Shown here: piece by piece, positions 52,324-60,536 of the stretch
Layout: every line of letters begins with the position of its first letter
Numbering within the stretch: position 1 is the first letter of the stretch
Source of the DNA: Streptomyces formicae
Lineage (GTDB): Bacteria; Actinomycetota; Actinomycetes; Streptomycetales; Streptomycetaceae
Direction of reading: 5' to 3'
NCBI RefSeq assembly: GCF_002556545.1
Contig: NZ_CP022685.1
Coordinates: forward strand, 7,790,001-7,854,000
Length of the DNA: 64,000 nt
The notes under the pieces: generated by a model
Seen by the model: only the letters and a program-made list of their open reading frames with translations
Told to the model about the DNA's origin: nothing
Database searches by the model: none
Position numbers and translations under genes: made by a program

Positions 52324-52568
52324 TCACGACCTATGAGATCCGCAGGCTGCTCACCCAGTACTCCATCGTCCCGCTCACCCTGGAGGAACTCGACGAGGAC
52401 ACCCCGCTCACCCTCGACTCGCTGGCCCTGGTCTGGTTCCAGCACGCCATGGACGAGGAGCACGGGATCAGCGTCGACCCCTACGGCGCCGACCTCGAAC
52501 TCTTCACCTCGGTACGCGGGATCCACACCTACCTCGCGGCCCTCGGGGCGGGCACCGATGCCCGCTGA
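52320..52568 (+). CDS. Acyl carrier protein
   Basis: An 82-aa carrier protein. The phosphopantetheine Ser is in TLDSLALVWF (residue ~34). The GTG start overlaps the FabV stop, and the 3' end overlaps the ketosynthase start by 11 bases. It is the obvious carrier for the ligase, FabV and the ketosynthase next to it. Confidence 0.87.
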   Translation: MITTYEIRRLLTQYSIVPLTLEELDEDTPLTLDSLALVWFQHAMDEEHGISVDPYGADLELFTSVRGIHTYLAALGAGTDAR

Positions 52569-53766
52569 GAGGAGCGCGGCGCGCACACCGGGCGGGGGCA
52601 CGGACGTCTGGATCACCGGGTACGACACCTTCACCGCCTTCGGGCACGGCGCGGACGCGCTGCGCGAGCACGTGTTCGCCGGGCGGCACGCCTTCGCCCC
52701 GGTCGAGCGCTTCGACACCCGGCCCTTCCGCAACCGGTACGCCGCCGCCCACGGCACGGACCCCGCACCCGCGCTGACCGAGACCGCCATCGACTGCGCG
52801 CGCGGGGCCCTGGCCGCGGCGAAGCTCGATCCCGCGACGGTCGACGCGCACCGCGCCGCCGTACTCCTGGGCACCCAGGGCGACTTCACCGGCATCCACC
52901 GCTTCTGGCAGGACACCGCGGCGGGCCGGGCGACGGATCAGCGCGACGCGCACCGCAGCTTCGCGGGCGGAGTGCCCGCCGCGGTCGCCGACGACCTCGG
53001 GTTCGCCGGGCCCCGGCTCGCGTTCATCAACGCGTGCGTGGCCTCGCCCAGCGCGGTCGCCCACGCCTGTCGGCTCATCGAGGCGGGGCGGGTGGACGTC
53101 GCCGTGGTCGGCGGCGGCTATCTCGTGGAGGAGGAGCAGTTCGCCAAGTTCGACTCGGGGCGCACCTTCGCCAGGGACGGGCGACTGCGCCCCTTCGCCA
53201 AGGGCCGCAGCGGCATGCTGCTCGGCGACGGCGTGGCGGCCCTCGTCCTGGAGTCCGGCGCGCACCTGCTCGGGCGCGGCGGCCGTCCGCTGGCCAGGGT
53301 CGGCGGATACGGCGCGTCGGCCGACGCCCACCACGTCGTCAAGCCCCACCCCGAAGGGCTCGGCATGGCGCGGGCCGTCGTCCGCGCGCTCGACAGGGCG
53401 CGGCTCGGACCCACCGCGATCGACTACGTCAACGCCCACGGCACCGGCACCGAGCTCAACGACCTGGCGGAGACGGCCGCGCTGCACACCGCGTTCGGTA
53501 CCCACGCGGGGCGGCTCATGGTCAGCTCCACCAAGAGCGTGACGGGGCACATGCTGGAGGCCACCGGCGCGGTCGAACTCGTCGTCTCCGTCATGGCGCT
53601 GGAGTCCGGCGCGGTGCCGCCCACCGCGGGCTTCGACGCGCCCGACCCCCGGTGCGACCTCGACTGGGTACCGAACGAGCCGCGCCGGGCCGACCTGCGC
53701 CGGGTGCTCTCGTTGAACGCGGCCTTCGGGGGCATGAACACCGCGATCATCCTGGAGCAGCCGTGA
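52558..53766 (+). CDS. Beta-ketoacyl-ACP synthase (type II)
   Basis: A 402-aa condensing enzyme with a full Cys-His-His triad: INACVASPSAV (Cys near 160), NAHGTGTELND (His near 297) and TKSVTGHMLEATG (His near 333). It is coupled to the upstream ACP and to a half-size ketosynthase-like protein. The pairing is like the KS plus partner used in aryl-polyene and highly reducing type II systems. Confidence 0.9.
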   Translation: MPAERSAARTPGGGTDVWITGYDTFTAFGHGADALREHVFAGRHAFAPVERFDTRPFRNRYAAAHGTDPAPALTETAIDCARGALAAAKLDPATVDAHRAAVLLGTQGDFTGIHRFWQDTAAGRATDQRDAHRSFAGGVPAAVADDLGFAGPRLAFINACVASPSAVAHACRLIEAGRVDVAVVGGGYLVEEEQFAKFDSGRTFARDGRLRPFAKGRSGMLLGDGVAALVLESGAHLLGRGGRPLARVGGYGASADAHHVVKPHPEGLGMARAVVRALDRARLGPTAIDYVNAHGTGTELNDLAETAALHTAFGTHAGRLMVSSTKSVTGHMLEATGAVELVVSVMALESGAVPPTAGFDAPDPRCDLDWVPNEPRRADLRRVLSLNAAFGGMNTAIILEQP

Positions 53767-54470
53767 CCGTTCCCCTTCTCGCCGGACGGCCGACGCTGGC
53801 CGTGGCCGCCGCCGCACGCGTCGGACCCGGAGCTTCCGGCGCCGAACTGCCCGCCGTGCCCGGCTTCGTCGCCTCCGCCTTCAACCCGCTGGTCCGCGAG
53901 ACCGTCCGGCGCTGCCTCGGCGATCCCGGCGCGGACCATCCCCTCGTCGGTCCGCACCTCGACACGACGGCCATCGTGCTGGCCACCGTCGCCGGGGACG
54001 CCACGACGTCCGACCTGGCGAGCCAGAAACTGGTGAGCGGCCGGGTGCACAACCCGCTCCTCTTCCTCCAGTCGGTCACCACCTCGATCCTGGGCCACCT
54101 CACCATCGAGTACGGCCTGACCGGACCCGTCTCCTGCCTGGCCGCCGACAGCGGCATCGGGACGGAGGCGCTCGACGCGGCGGAACTGCTGCTCCTGGAC
54201 GACGACATCGACCAGGTCCTGCTGATCGCGGTGGAACTCGCGGCGAATCCGCGCACGGGAGCGGCGTTCGCCCACGTGGCGGCGTCGGGCGGCACGGGGG
54301 CGCCGCACGGGGGAGACCTGGCGGTGGCCCTGCTCCTGCGCGAGGCGGATGCCGAGAAGACGACCACCTCGCCCGCCGAGCCTCCCTGCCCGCAGGGCGA
54401 CGCGGGCCACTTCTCCGCCCTCGTCGCGCAGACCGACCACGCACAAAACGCACTGGGAGCGACCCGATGA
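53763..54470 (+). CDS. Half-size ketosynthase-like protein (Ketoacyl-synt_2 type)
   Basis: A 235-aa protein that matches only the N-terminal half of a thiolase fold; TTSILGHLTIEYGLTGPVSCLA precedes the nucleophile region, which reads AADSGIGTEAL with no Cys at the catalytic place. It cannot condense by itself. It probably pairs with the upstream full ketosynthase like a chain-length factor or accessory subunit. GTGA/ATGA overlaps couple it to both neighbours. Confidence 0.78.
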   Translation: MTVPLLAGRPTLAVAAAARVGPGASGAELPAVPGFVASAFNPLVRETVRRCLGDPGADHPLVGPHLDTTAIVLATVAGDATTSDLASQKLVSGRVHNPLLFLQSVTTSILGHLTIEYGLTGPVSCLAADSGIGTEALDAAELLLLDDDIDQVLLIAVELAANPRTGAAFAHVAASGGTGAPHGGDLAVALLLREADAEKTTTSPAEPPCPQGDAGHFSALVAQTDHAQNALGATR

Positions 54471-54898
54471 AGCAGCCGATGGACCGGATCATGGCCGACC
54501 TGCCCGAGGAACTCGCCGCGGAACAACTGGTGAACCGCCTGGGCATCAAGATCACTGAATGGTCCCGCGAACGGGTGGTCGGCACCATGCCGGTGGCGGG
54601 CAACCGCCAGCCGTTCGGCCTGCTGCACGGCGGCGCGAGCGCGGCCCTGGCCGAAACCCTCGGCTCCCTGGCCGCCGCGGCCTACGTGGCCCCCGACGGC
54701 ATGCTGGTGGGCCTGGAACTGAACTGCACCCACCACCGAGCGGCCCGCGACGGCCTGGTCACGGGCGTCTGCGAGCCGCTGCACGAGGGCGCACAGATCG
54801 GCACGTACCAGGTGACGATCACGAACGACCGGGATCAGCTGGTGTGCACGGCGCGTCTGACGTGCTTGCTGCGCAAGGGCAGAAGCGCGGAGCACTGA
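54467..54898 (+). CDS. PaaI-type hot-dog thioesterase
   Basis: A 143-aa thioesterase. The LLHGGASAALAETLGSLAA segment is the PaaI/hotdog-2 signature with the catalytic Asn/Asp/Glu region, and LELNCTHHRAA follows. It may edit or release chains from the adjacent ACP. It is the last gene of the rightward block and is followed by a terminator. Confidence 0.87.
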   Translation: MKQPMDRIMADLPEELAAEQLVNRLGIKITEWSRERVVGTMPVAGNRQPFGLLHGGASAALAETLGSLAAAAYVAPDGMLVGLELNCTHHRAARDGLVTGVCEPLHEGAQIGTYQVTITNDRDQLVCTARLTCLLRKGRSAEH

Positions 54899-54907
54899 GA
54901 GGCGGGG

Positions 54908-54938
54908 GCCTCGACGCAGGGGTGGCCTGCGTCGAGGC
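54908..54938. terminator. Bidirectional terminator between convergent operons
   Basis: A perfect 13-bp stem (GCCTCGACGCAGG / CCTGCGTCGAGGC) with loop GGTGG, 10 bases after the thioesterase stop and 62 bases after the stop of the converging dehydrogenase gene. Confidence 0.85.
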
Positions 54939-54999
54939 AGCCCCGTAAGGGGCGTGGGACTGTGACGTGTGCGGCTCCGCGGCGTGGGCGCGTACGTCC

Positions 55000-57417
55000 C
55001 TACGGCTTGCGCCCCACCACCAGCCGCAACCCCAGCGCCGCGTCCTCCCACGCCGTGCGCACCTGACCGAGCCCGGCCTCCCGTAGCGACTTCTCCGCCG
55101 CCGTGTCGGACGCCAACGCGCCGCCCACGAGGGCGAGTTCGAGGCGTGCCGCCGCTGCGCCCTGCGGGCGCTTGGGCAGGAGGGGGCAGGGGGCCACGAG
55201 CCAGCCGCCAGGCAGCAGCGCCGCCACGGCGTCCGTCACCGCCGCGCGCAGTCCTTCGGGCGTGAGGCCGCCTGCGGGGAGCCAGGCCAGGGCCAAGCGG
55301 TCGTCCGGCGTGAAGCGTGCGCGGTCCCCGGATCGCACCTCGATCCGGTCGGAGAGCTCCCGCTCCTGGGCCAGGTCGCCGGTACGGCCCACCGGGGGCA
55401 CCACCACCTGCTCCGGCTCCAGCGCGAGCACCGGCACGGACGGGATGTGCCGGGCGAGTCGCGCGGCCGTGCGGCCGCCGTCGGCGGCCGCGCAACCCAC
55501 CCGCGTGTCGGGCGCGTCCAACGTCCAGGGCAGTCCTTCGAGTTGCCCGAGGAGACCGTCGACGAGCGCGTCCGCGAGGACCGCCGCCTCCCCGCCGCAG
55601 CCCGGCACCATCGTGCGCCCCAACCCCCGCGTCCCGGCGCGCAGTCGGGCACCCGCGATCACGGTGCGACGCAACCGCGCCGCGAACGCCGCCGCGCGCG
55701 GACCGCCGATGAGGACGCGTTCGAGGCCGGGTTCGACGCGGTGGCGCCCGGCGTCGTCCCCGTGCACCAGCGAGGCGTCGGTCAGGACGCGCAGGAGTCC
55801 GTCGGTCAGCTCCTCGGAGAGGCCGTCGGCCGCCTCCTTGGCCGTCGAGGGCCGTACGAGACGGTTCAGGAGCCCGCTCTCCTGCGCGACCGCGCACGCC
55901 ACGAGCGCCCACGCCCGGTCCGCCAGCTCCGCGAGCCGCCCCTCGAACAGGCCCGCGGGCCCCGGCGGCAGTGCCTGCGGTGCCTGCCCGGACCGCACGG
56001 CGGCGAGCAGCGCGTGGGCGCGGTCGAGCAGCTCCGTCACCGCGTCGAGCCGGGCGGGAGCGATGTCGCCGTCCAGGCCCGAGGCCGTGGTCAGCCGCCC
56101 CACCGCGTCGGCGAAGGCGCCGGGCGCGGCGTGCCGCCGCTCGACGGCGTGCAGCGCCCACCAGGCGTCCGCGCACCGGGCGACCGACCGCTCGGCGGCG
56201 TCCTCGCGGGCCTGGCCGCCCTCCAGGCCGACGATCGCCCGCTGCCCGAGCTGGATGAGGAGCGTCTCCTGGGAGCCCTGCCCGGAGACGAGACCGAGGA
56301 TGTCGCGCATGAACCGCTCCCAGGGGAACGCGGACATGTACGCCTCGCCGCCCTGGAGCCCCATCACGAGCCTGCCCACGCGCAGCGCGCACTCCGCCGC
56401 CTGGTGCTTGGCGACGGTCGCGAACTCGTCGAAGTGCGGGTCGCGGCAGGGGGACCGGGTGCCGTCGAGGGCCCGGTGGATGCCCGCGCGTGCGCTCTGG
56501 AGGAGCATGCGCATCTCGCCGACCGTGCGCTCCACGTTGGTGTAGTCGAGCACGGGACGCCCGCCGCGCCTGCGCGAGGTGAGCGACCGCACGCAGGCGT
56601 CGACGACCCCGTCCAGGGCGCCGAGCACCCCGCAGGCGCTCATGGTGCGGCGGATGCGGGCGTAGGTGTTGAGCTCGCTGAGCGCGTCGGCGCGCCACAC
56701 CAGGCGCCACGCGGGCAGCCGCACGTCGTGCAGGACGACCTGGCCGAGCCCCATGGTGTGCAGCCCCATGGTGTCCATGTGCACGGCGCTCACCCCCGGA
56801 TCGTCCTTCTCCACGGCGAAGGCGAGCATGTCGTTGGACGCCTCGTCGCGCAGGAACAGGACGAACAGGTCGGCGAACCGGGCCCCGGCGAGGAACCGCT
56901 TGGCGCCGTTGACCACCCAGGTGTCGCCCTCCAGGCGCGCCGTGGACCGGTAGTCGTACGGATCCCGGTTCTCATAGGCGCCCTGCACCCCGAAGCGCCG
57001 CCCGGACAGCAGGTCCGGGACGTAGGCGTCGACGAGTTCGGGACTCCCGCTGGAGAGGATCAGCTCGGTGATCTCGACGGTGATGTCGAGCAGGACGGCG
57101 AACCCCGGATCGCGCGAGAGGCGGGCGATCTCCTCGACCACCACGCCCCAGGCGAGCTTGTCGCGGCCGTCGCCGCCCGCCTCGACGGGCAGCGAGAAGC
57201 GCAGCAGACCGAGGTCGCCCGCCTGCTCGAAGAGTCGCTTGTCGAGTGCCCTGCGCTCGTGGTTCAGGAAGTACGAGCCCGGATTGACGTGGTCCAGGAC
57301 GAAGCCCCCGAACCGGTGCCGCGCCTCCAGCCTGATCCGCTCCACCTCGTCGTCGAGCGTGGCGTGGGCCAGGTCCCCGCGGTTCATGACGTCGACGGCG
57401 TGCGCCCGGGGCGTCAT
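55000..57417 (-). CDS. Acyl-CoA dehydrogenase fused to a methyltransferase-like domain
   Basis: An 805-aa protein, about twice the length of a normal acyl-CoA dehydrogenase. Residues ~30-420 have the dehydrogenase fold (FGVQGAYENRDP, VVNGAKRFLAGARFAD, and LVMGLQGGEAYMS near the end). Residues ~420-560 are helical. Residues ~570-805 contain DTRVGCAAADGGRTAARLA, a motif-I-like stretch of SAM-dependent methyltransferases, but much of the rest is degenerate. It is probably an oxidase/desaturase acting on the ACP encoded just upstream. Whether the C-terminal part binds SAM is open. Confidence 0.82.
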   Translation of the reverse strand: MTPRAHAVDVMNRGDLAHATLDDEVERIRLEARHRFGGFVLDHVNPGSYFLNHERRALDKRLFEQAGDLGLLRFSLPVEAGGDGRDKLAWGVVVEEIARLSRDPGFAVLLDITVEITELILSSGSPELVDAYVPDLLSGRRFGVQGAYENRDPYDYRSTARLEGDTWVVNGAKRFLAGARFADLFVLFLRDEASNDMLAFAVEKDDPGVSAVHMDTMGLHTMGLGQVVLHDVRLPAWRLVWRADALSELNTYARIRRTMSACGVLGALDGVVDACVRSLTSRRRGGRPVLDYTNVERTVGEMRMLLQSARAGIHRALDGTRSPCRDPHFDEFATVAKHQAAECALRVGRLVMGLQGGEAYMSAFPWERFMRDILGLVSGQGSQETLLIQLGQRAIVGLEGGQAREDAAERSVARCADAWWALHAVERRHAAPGAFADAVGRLTTASGLDGDIAPARLDAVTELLDRAHALLAAVRSGQAPQALPPGPAGLFEGRLAELADRAWALVACAVAQESGLLNRLVRPSTAKEAADGLSEELTDGLLRVLTDASLVHGDDAGRHRVEPGLERVLIGGPRAAAFAARLRRTVIAGARLRAGTRGLGRTMVPGCGGEAAVLADALVDGLLGQLEGLPWTLDAPDTRVGCAAADGGRTAARLARHIPSVPVLALEPEQVVVPPVGRTGDLAQERELSDRIEVRSGDRARFTPDDRLALAWLPAGGLTPEGLRAAVTDAVAALLPGGWLVAPCPLLPKRPQGAAAARLELALVGGALASDTAAEKSLREAGLGQVRTAWEDAALGLRLVVGRKP

Positions 57418-57701
57418 GCCGCGGCCCCGGGCGCGGCGGCCGGATCCGCGTCGGCGCCCAGGGCGCGCACCAGGTCGTCGAGCGTCTCGTCGCCGAGGAA
57501 CCTGTCGAGGGCGACGGTGGCCCCGGTGCGCTCCTCGACCTCCACGGAGAGCTGGGCCGCGGTGAGCGAGTCGATGCCGAGTTCGCCGAGCGGCCGGTCG
57601 GTCGGGAGCGCTTCGTCGATGCCGAGCAGCTCGCCGATCAGCCGCGAGAGCCAGGCTCCCGCGGACTCGGCGGTGCCGTGCGCGTGGTCGGTGGTGGTGA
57701 T
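57414..57701 (-). CDS. Acyl carrier protein with probable ATC start
   Basis: A 95-aa ACP whose phosphopantetheine Ser is in LGIDSLTAAQL. The open frame has no ATG, GTG or TTG between the stop of the preceding gene and the ACP fold; the only upstream ATG (57821) lies 95 bases inside that gene and would add a non-ACP leader. An ATC at 57701, six bases after GGGAG, gives an N-terminus ITTTDHAHG that is natural if read as Met. It serves the two acyl-CoA dehydrogenases beside it. Confidence 0.82.
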   Translation of the reverse strand: MTTTDHAHGTAESAGAWLSRLIGELLGIDEALPTDRPLGELGIDSLTAAQLSVEVEERTGATVALDRFLGDETLDDLVRALGADADPAAAPGAAA

Positions 57702-57726
57702 GGCGTACTCCCTGAGGTCGGTCGGA

Positions 57727-59442
57727 TCAGCCGCGGTGCTGCGGCGCGAGCCGCAGGGGCACGAGCGAGAACGCCCGGTCCTCGTCGTCCAGTCGGGCGA
57801 GCGCGCGCACCAGCAGGTCATCGGCTTCGGGGTCGGGCGCGACCGGAAGGCCGAGGCGCGCCAGGAGGCGGCGCAGCGCGACCGAGAGCCAGGTCCGCTC
57901 GCTCGCCGGCGTGCCGAGGGCGCCGCCGCGCCGCAGCCAGGTGTGCAGACAGCAGGCGGCCGCGTGCACCAGGCAGTGCGTACGGGCCGCGTCGTACGCG
58001 TCGGTGGTGCGCCGCGTGCCGAGCGCGCGGAACGCCGCCCGGTTCTCGTCGCGGACCTTCACCAACATGCGTACGAGAGGGCCGAGTTCGGCGTCGTCGG
58101 TGAGCGTGTCGGCGGCCTCGTCGAGCCCGTCGACCACCTCGTCCGCGCCGCCGAAGGTCAGCGCGGGCCGCAGCGCGCGCGGCGCCGGTGACGCCACCGG
58201 CTGGCCGAACCCGAAGAGCAGGTCGAGCGGGAGCGGTGCGGCCTGCCCGCGCCGTCGCGCGGCCGCCGCCAACTGGGCGCGCACCGTGTCGAGTTGCACC
58301 AGTTCGGTGCCCTCGAAGACCGGTGTGATGGACACGTCGCGCAGCAGCTTCTGGAAGGCCCCGCCCGCCACGCCCTCGCGCAGGTGGGCCCGCGCGCTGA
58401 GCACGTCGCCGCAGGCGCGCACGGTGTCCACGCAGAGACCGGGCACCACGTACTTGGCGACGGCCGACCACAGCGCCATCCGCTGCCGCGCCACGTCCAG
58501 TCCGCGCGCCGCGGCGAGCTGTACGCACTCGGCGATCAGCAGATCGGCGAAGCCGCCCGCGAGGAGCGAGCGCACCGGGGGCAGCGCCAGCGCGGGCTGC
58601 CCGTACAGGACGCGCTCGCGGGCGTGCCGCAGCGCGATGCGCAGCGCCGTGTCGGCCGCGCCGAGGCTGCTCGCGCCGACCAGGGTCCTGGTGAACTGGA
58701 GCATGCCGGAGACCATTTCGATGCCGCGTCCGGGACGCCCGAGCACGGCGTCGGCGCCGACCCGGCAGCCGTCGAGGACGAAGCCGCTCAGGTCGTGCCC
58801 GCGCAGACCGTGCGTGGGGACCTTCGGCAGCCGCCGCACGCCGTTGCCGCCGATGGCCTCGAAGTCGAGCAGGAACAGGCCGTACGACGGGTCCGACGCG
58901 GCGAGCACGGTGGCGAAGGCGGACCTGCCGCCGTTGCCGACCAGCCACTTCCGGCCGTTGAGCACATGGCCGTCGCCGTCGGGGACCGCTCGCGTGGCGG
59001 TGGCGAGCAGATCGCTGCCCGCCGCCTCCTCGCTGATGCCCGCCGTGCCCCAGGCCCTGCTGAGCACCAACTCCGCGACGCGGGCCCGCTGTTCGTCGTC
59101 GCCCCAGATCCACACCGGTGTCGCGGCCAGCAGCGTCGAGCCGAGCCCCACGGAGACCGCGAGGTCACGGCGCGACACGACGCGTGCCACGGCCGCGAAG
59201 GACTCGAACGAGGCGAGGCCACCGCCCTCGGAGACGGGCACCAGATGCCGGTGCAGACCGGCCGCCCAGGCCGCCTCGTAGGCGGCGGTGGGTTCGCTCT
59301 CGCTCTCGTCCGCGCGCACGCCCCCGGCCAGCGACATGCCGGTCCCTGGGTCGAACGGGCAGCCGAGCGCGCGCTCAAGACGCGCCGCGCCCTCGAAGGC
59401 GGGCGGCGTCCCGACGGCCTCTTCGGTTCCGACGGCGGTCAT
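57727..59442 (-). CDS. Acyl-CoA dehydrogenase family protein
   Basis: A 571-aa flavoprotein. WGTAGISEEAAGSDLLATATRA near residue 130, LNGRKWLVGNGGRS near 160 and VFEGTELVQLD near 400 are family motifs; the last corresponds to the C-terminal flavin-binding region. About 150 extra helical residues follow. It should dehydrogenate a carrier-bound acyl chain at the alpha,beta position. The start overlaps the hot-dog gene stop (ATGA). Confidence 0.87.
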   Translation of the reverse strand: MTAVGTEEAVGTPPAFEGAARLERALGCPFDPGTGMSLAGGVRADESESEPTAAYEAAWAAGLHRHLVPVSEGGGLASFESFAAVARVVSRRDLAVSVGLGSTLLAATPVWIWGDDEQRARVAELVLSRAWGTAGISEEAAGSDLLATATRAVPDGDGHVLNGRKWLVGNGGRSAFATVLAASDPSYGLFLLDFEAIGGNGVRRLPKVPTHGLRGHDLSGFVLDGCRVGADAVLGRPGRGIEMVSGMLQFTRTLVGASSLGAADTALRIALRHARERVLYGQPALALPPVRSLLAGGFADLLIAECVQLAAARGLDVARQRMALWSAVAKYVVPGLCVDTVRACGDVLSARAHLREGVAGGAFQKLLRDVSITPVFEGTELVQLDTVRAQLAAAARRRGQAAPLPLDLLFGFGQPVASPAPRALRPALTFGGADEVVDGLDEAADTLTDDAELGPLVRMLVKVRDENRAAFRALGTRRTTDAYDAARTHCLVHAAACCLHTWLRRGGALGTPASERTWLSVALRRLLARLGLPVAPDPEADDLLVRALARLDDEDRAFSLVPLRLAPQHRG

Positions 59443-60266
59443 ATCCGCTCCACCACGAGTGCGCAGGGACCGCCGTCGTCGTCGGCGAGCCGGATCTCGT
59501 GGACGAAGGCGAGCTCGTCGCCGTGCCGGTACGCCGTGCTGTGGACGTCGAGCAGGTCCCACAGCTGGCCCGTGCGCAGCCAGGTCACATCGACCCGTCG
59601 GACGCCGTCGGCGAGGGCGCGGCGCAGCTCGGGCACGGAACGGCCGTGCCGCAGCACGAGTTCCTCCCTGGCGCCCGCGGCGAACCCCAGGGTCTCGGCC
59701 CAGTACCACTGGTCGGCGACCTCGCAGTGGTGGCGGTGCACGCGCTGGGACGTGGTGCCCGAGGCGAGCGGCTCCCCGTCCCGCTCGAACCGGCCGCGCA
59801 GCGCCCGCACGGCCGAGCGGTGCGGCGAGCGCTCGACCTCGTCGTCCTTGAAGGCGGTCACCAGCGCGTCGGGCAGCGTCGCGGGCGCCCCGGAGAGCGC
59901 CTGGTCGCCGCCGAGCCGCAGCGGCACCGACGCGCCTCGGGTGCGCACCGCGACACCGGCGGGACCGGAGAGCGTCATCTCCACCTCCAGTTGCGAGGAG
60001 GCGGGGCCGCGCAGCCTGGCCCGTACGTCCACCAGTGCCGCGTCGGCGTCGAGGAAGCCGAGCGGCGCGTCGTACTCCACCTGCCACGACCAGAGCACGA
60101 ATCCGACCTGGTGCTCGGTCAGCAGGGCGCGGTGGCTGCACACGTGGTCGCGCAGCCAGCGGGCGCCCGCCTGGAAGGCGAGCCTGCCGACGGCGGTGGT
60201 CTGGAGCTGCGTCGGGGTGAACTGGCCCGCGTCGAGCACGGTCTCGTAGGTCGAGGTGCGGGGCAT
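59439..60266 (-). CDS. Acyl thioesterase/dehydratase-like protein with double hot-dog layout
   Basis: A 275-aa protein that appears to consist of two hot-dog halves: one around residues 25-125 (WQVEYDAPLGFLDADAALVDVRARL) and one around 150-275 (HRHHCEVADQWYWAETLGF, RVDVTWLRTGQLWD). This suggests a thioesterase or dehydratase of the acyl-ACP type, but catalytic residues are not clear. It is coupled to an acyl-CoA dehydrogenase gene and follows a ThiS-like gene. Confidence 0.65.
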   Translation of the reverse strand: MPRTSTYETVLDAGQFTPTQLQTTAVGRLAFQAGARWLRDHVCSHRALLTEHQVGFVLWSWQVEYDAPLGFLDADAALVDVRARLRGPASSQLEVEMTLSGPAGVAVRTRGASVPLRLGGDQALSGAPATLPDALVTAFKDDEVERSPHRSAVRALRGRFERDGEPLASGTTSQRVHRHHCEVADQWYWAETLGFAAGAREELVLRHGRSVPELRRALADGVRRVDVTWLRTGQLWDLLDVHSTAYRHGDELAFVHEIRLADDDGGPCALVVERI

Positions 60267-60269
60267 CTG

Positions 60270-60536
60270 CTAGCCCCCGGAGATCGCGGTGACGATGTCG
60301 ACCCGGTCGTCCTCGGTGGCCTCGCGGTCGAGCTCGCCCTGGGTGAGCCGCTCGCCGTTGAGGGCGATGAGGTGGGTGGGGCGTACGGTGCCGTCCCGGT
60401 CGAGCAGCACCTCGCGCAGCCGCGGGTAGCGCTCGGTGAGGCCGGTGAGACCCGCGCGCACGGTGCCGCCGCCGATCTCGATCTCGTTCTCGTAGTCGGT
60501 GAAGCGGAGCAGGACGCCCCTGACCTTGACGATCAT
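60270..60536 (-). CDS. ThiS/MoaD-like ubiquitin-fold protein with C-terminal Gly-Gly
   Basis: An 88-aa beta-grasp protein that ends in AISGG, the diglycine used by sulfur-carrier proteins (ThiS, MoaD, and those of secondary-metabolite thiolation). It overlaps the FAAL stop (ATGA). No E1-like ThiF/MoeB gene or sulfur-transfer partner is seen in the window, so the activating enzyme would be elsewhere. It may deliver sulfur or be a non-sulfur protein modifier. Confidence 0.85.
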   Translation of the reverse strand: MIVKVRGVLLRFTDYENEIEIGGGTVRAGLTGLTERYPRLREVLLDRDGTVRPTHLIALNGERLTQGELDREATEDDRVDIVTAISGG

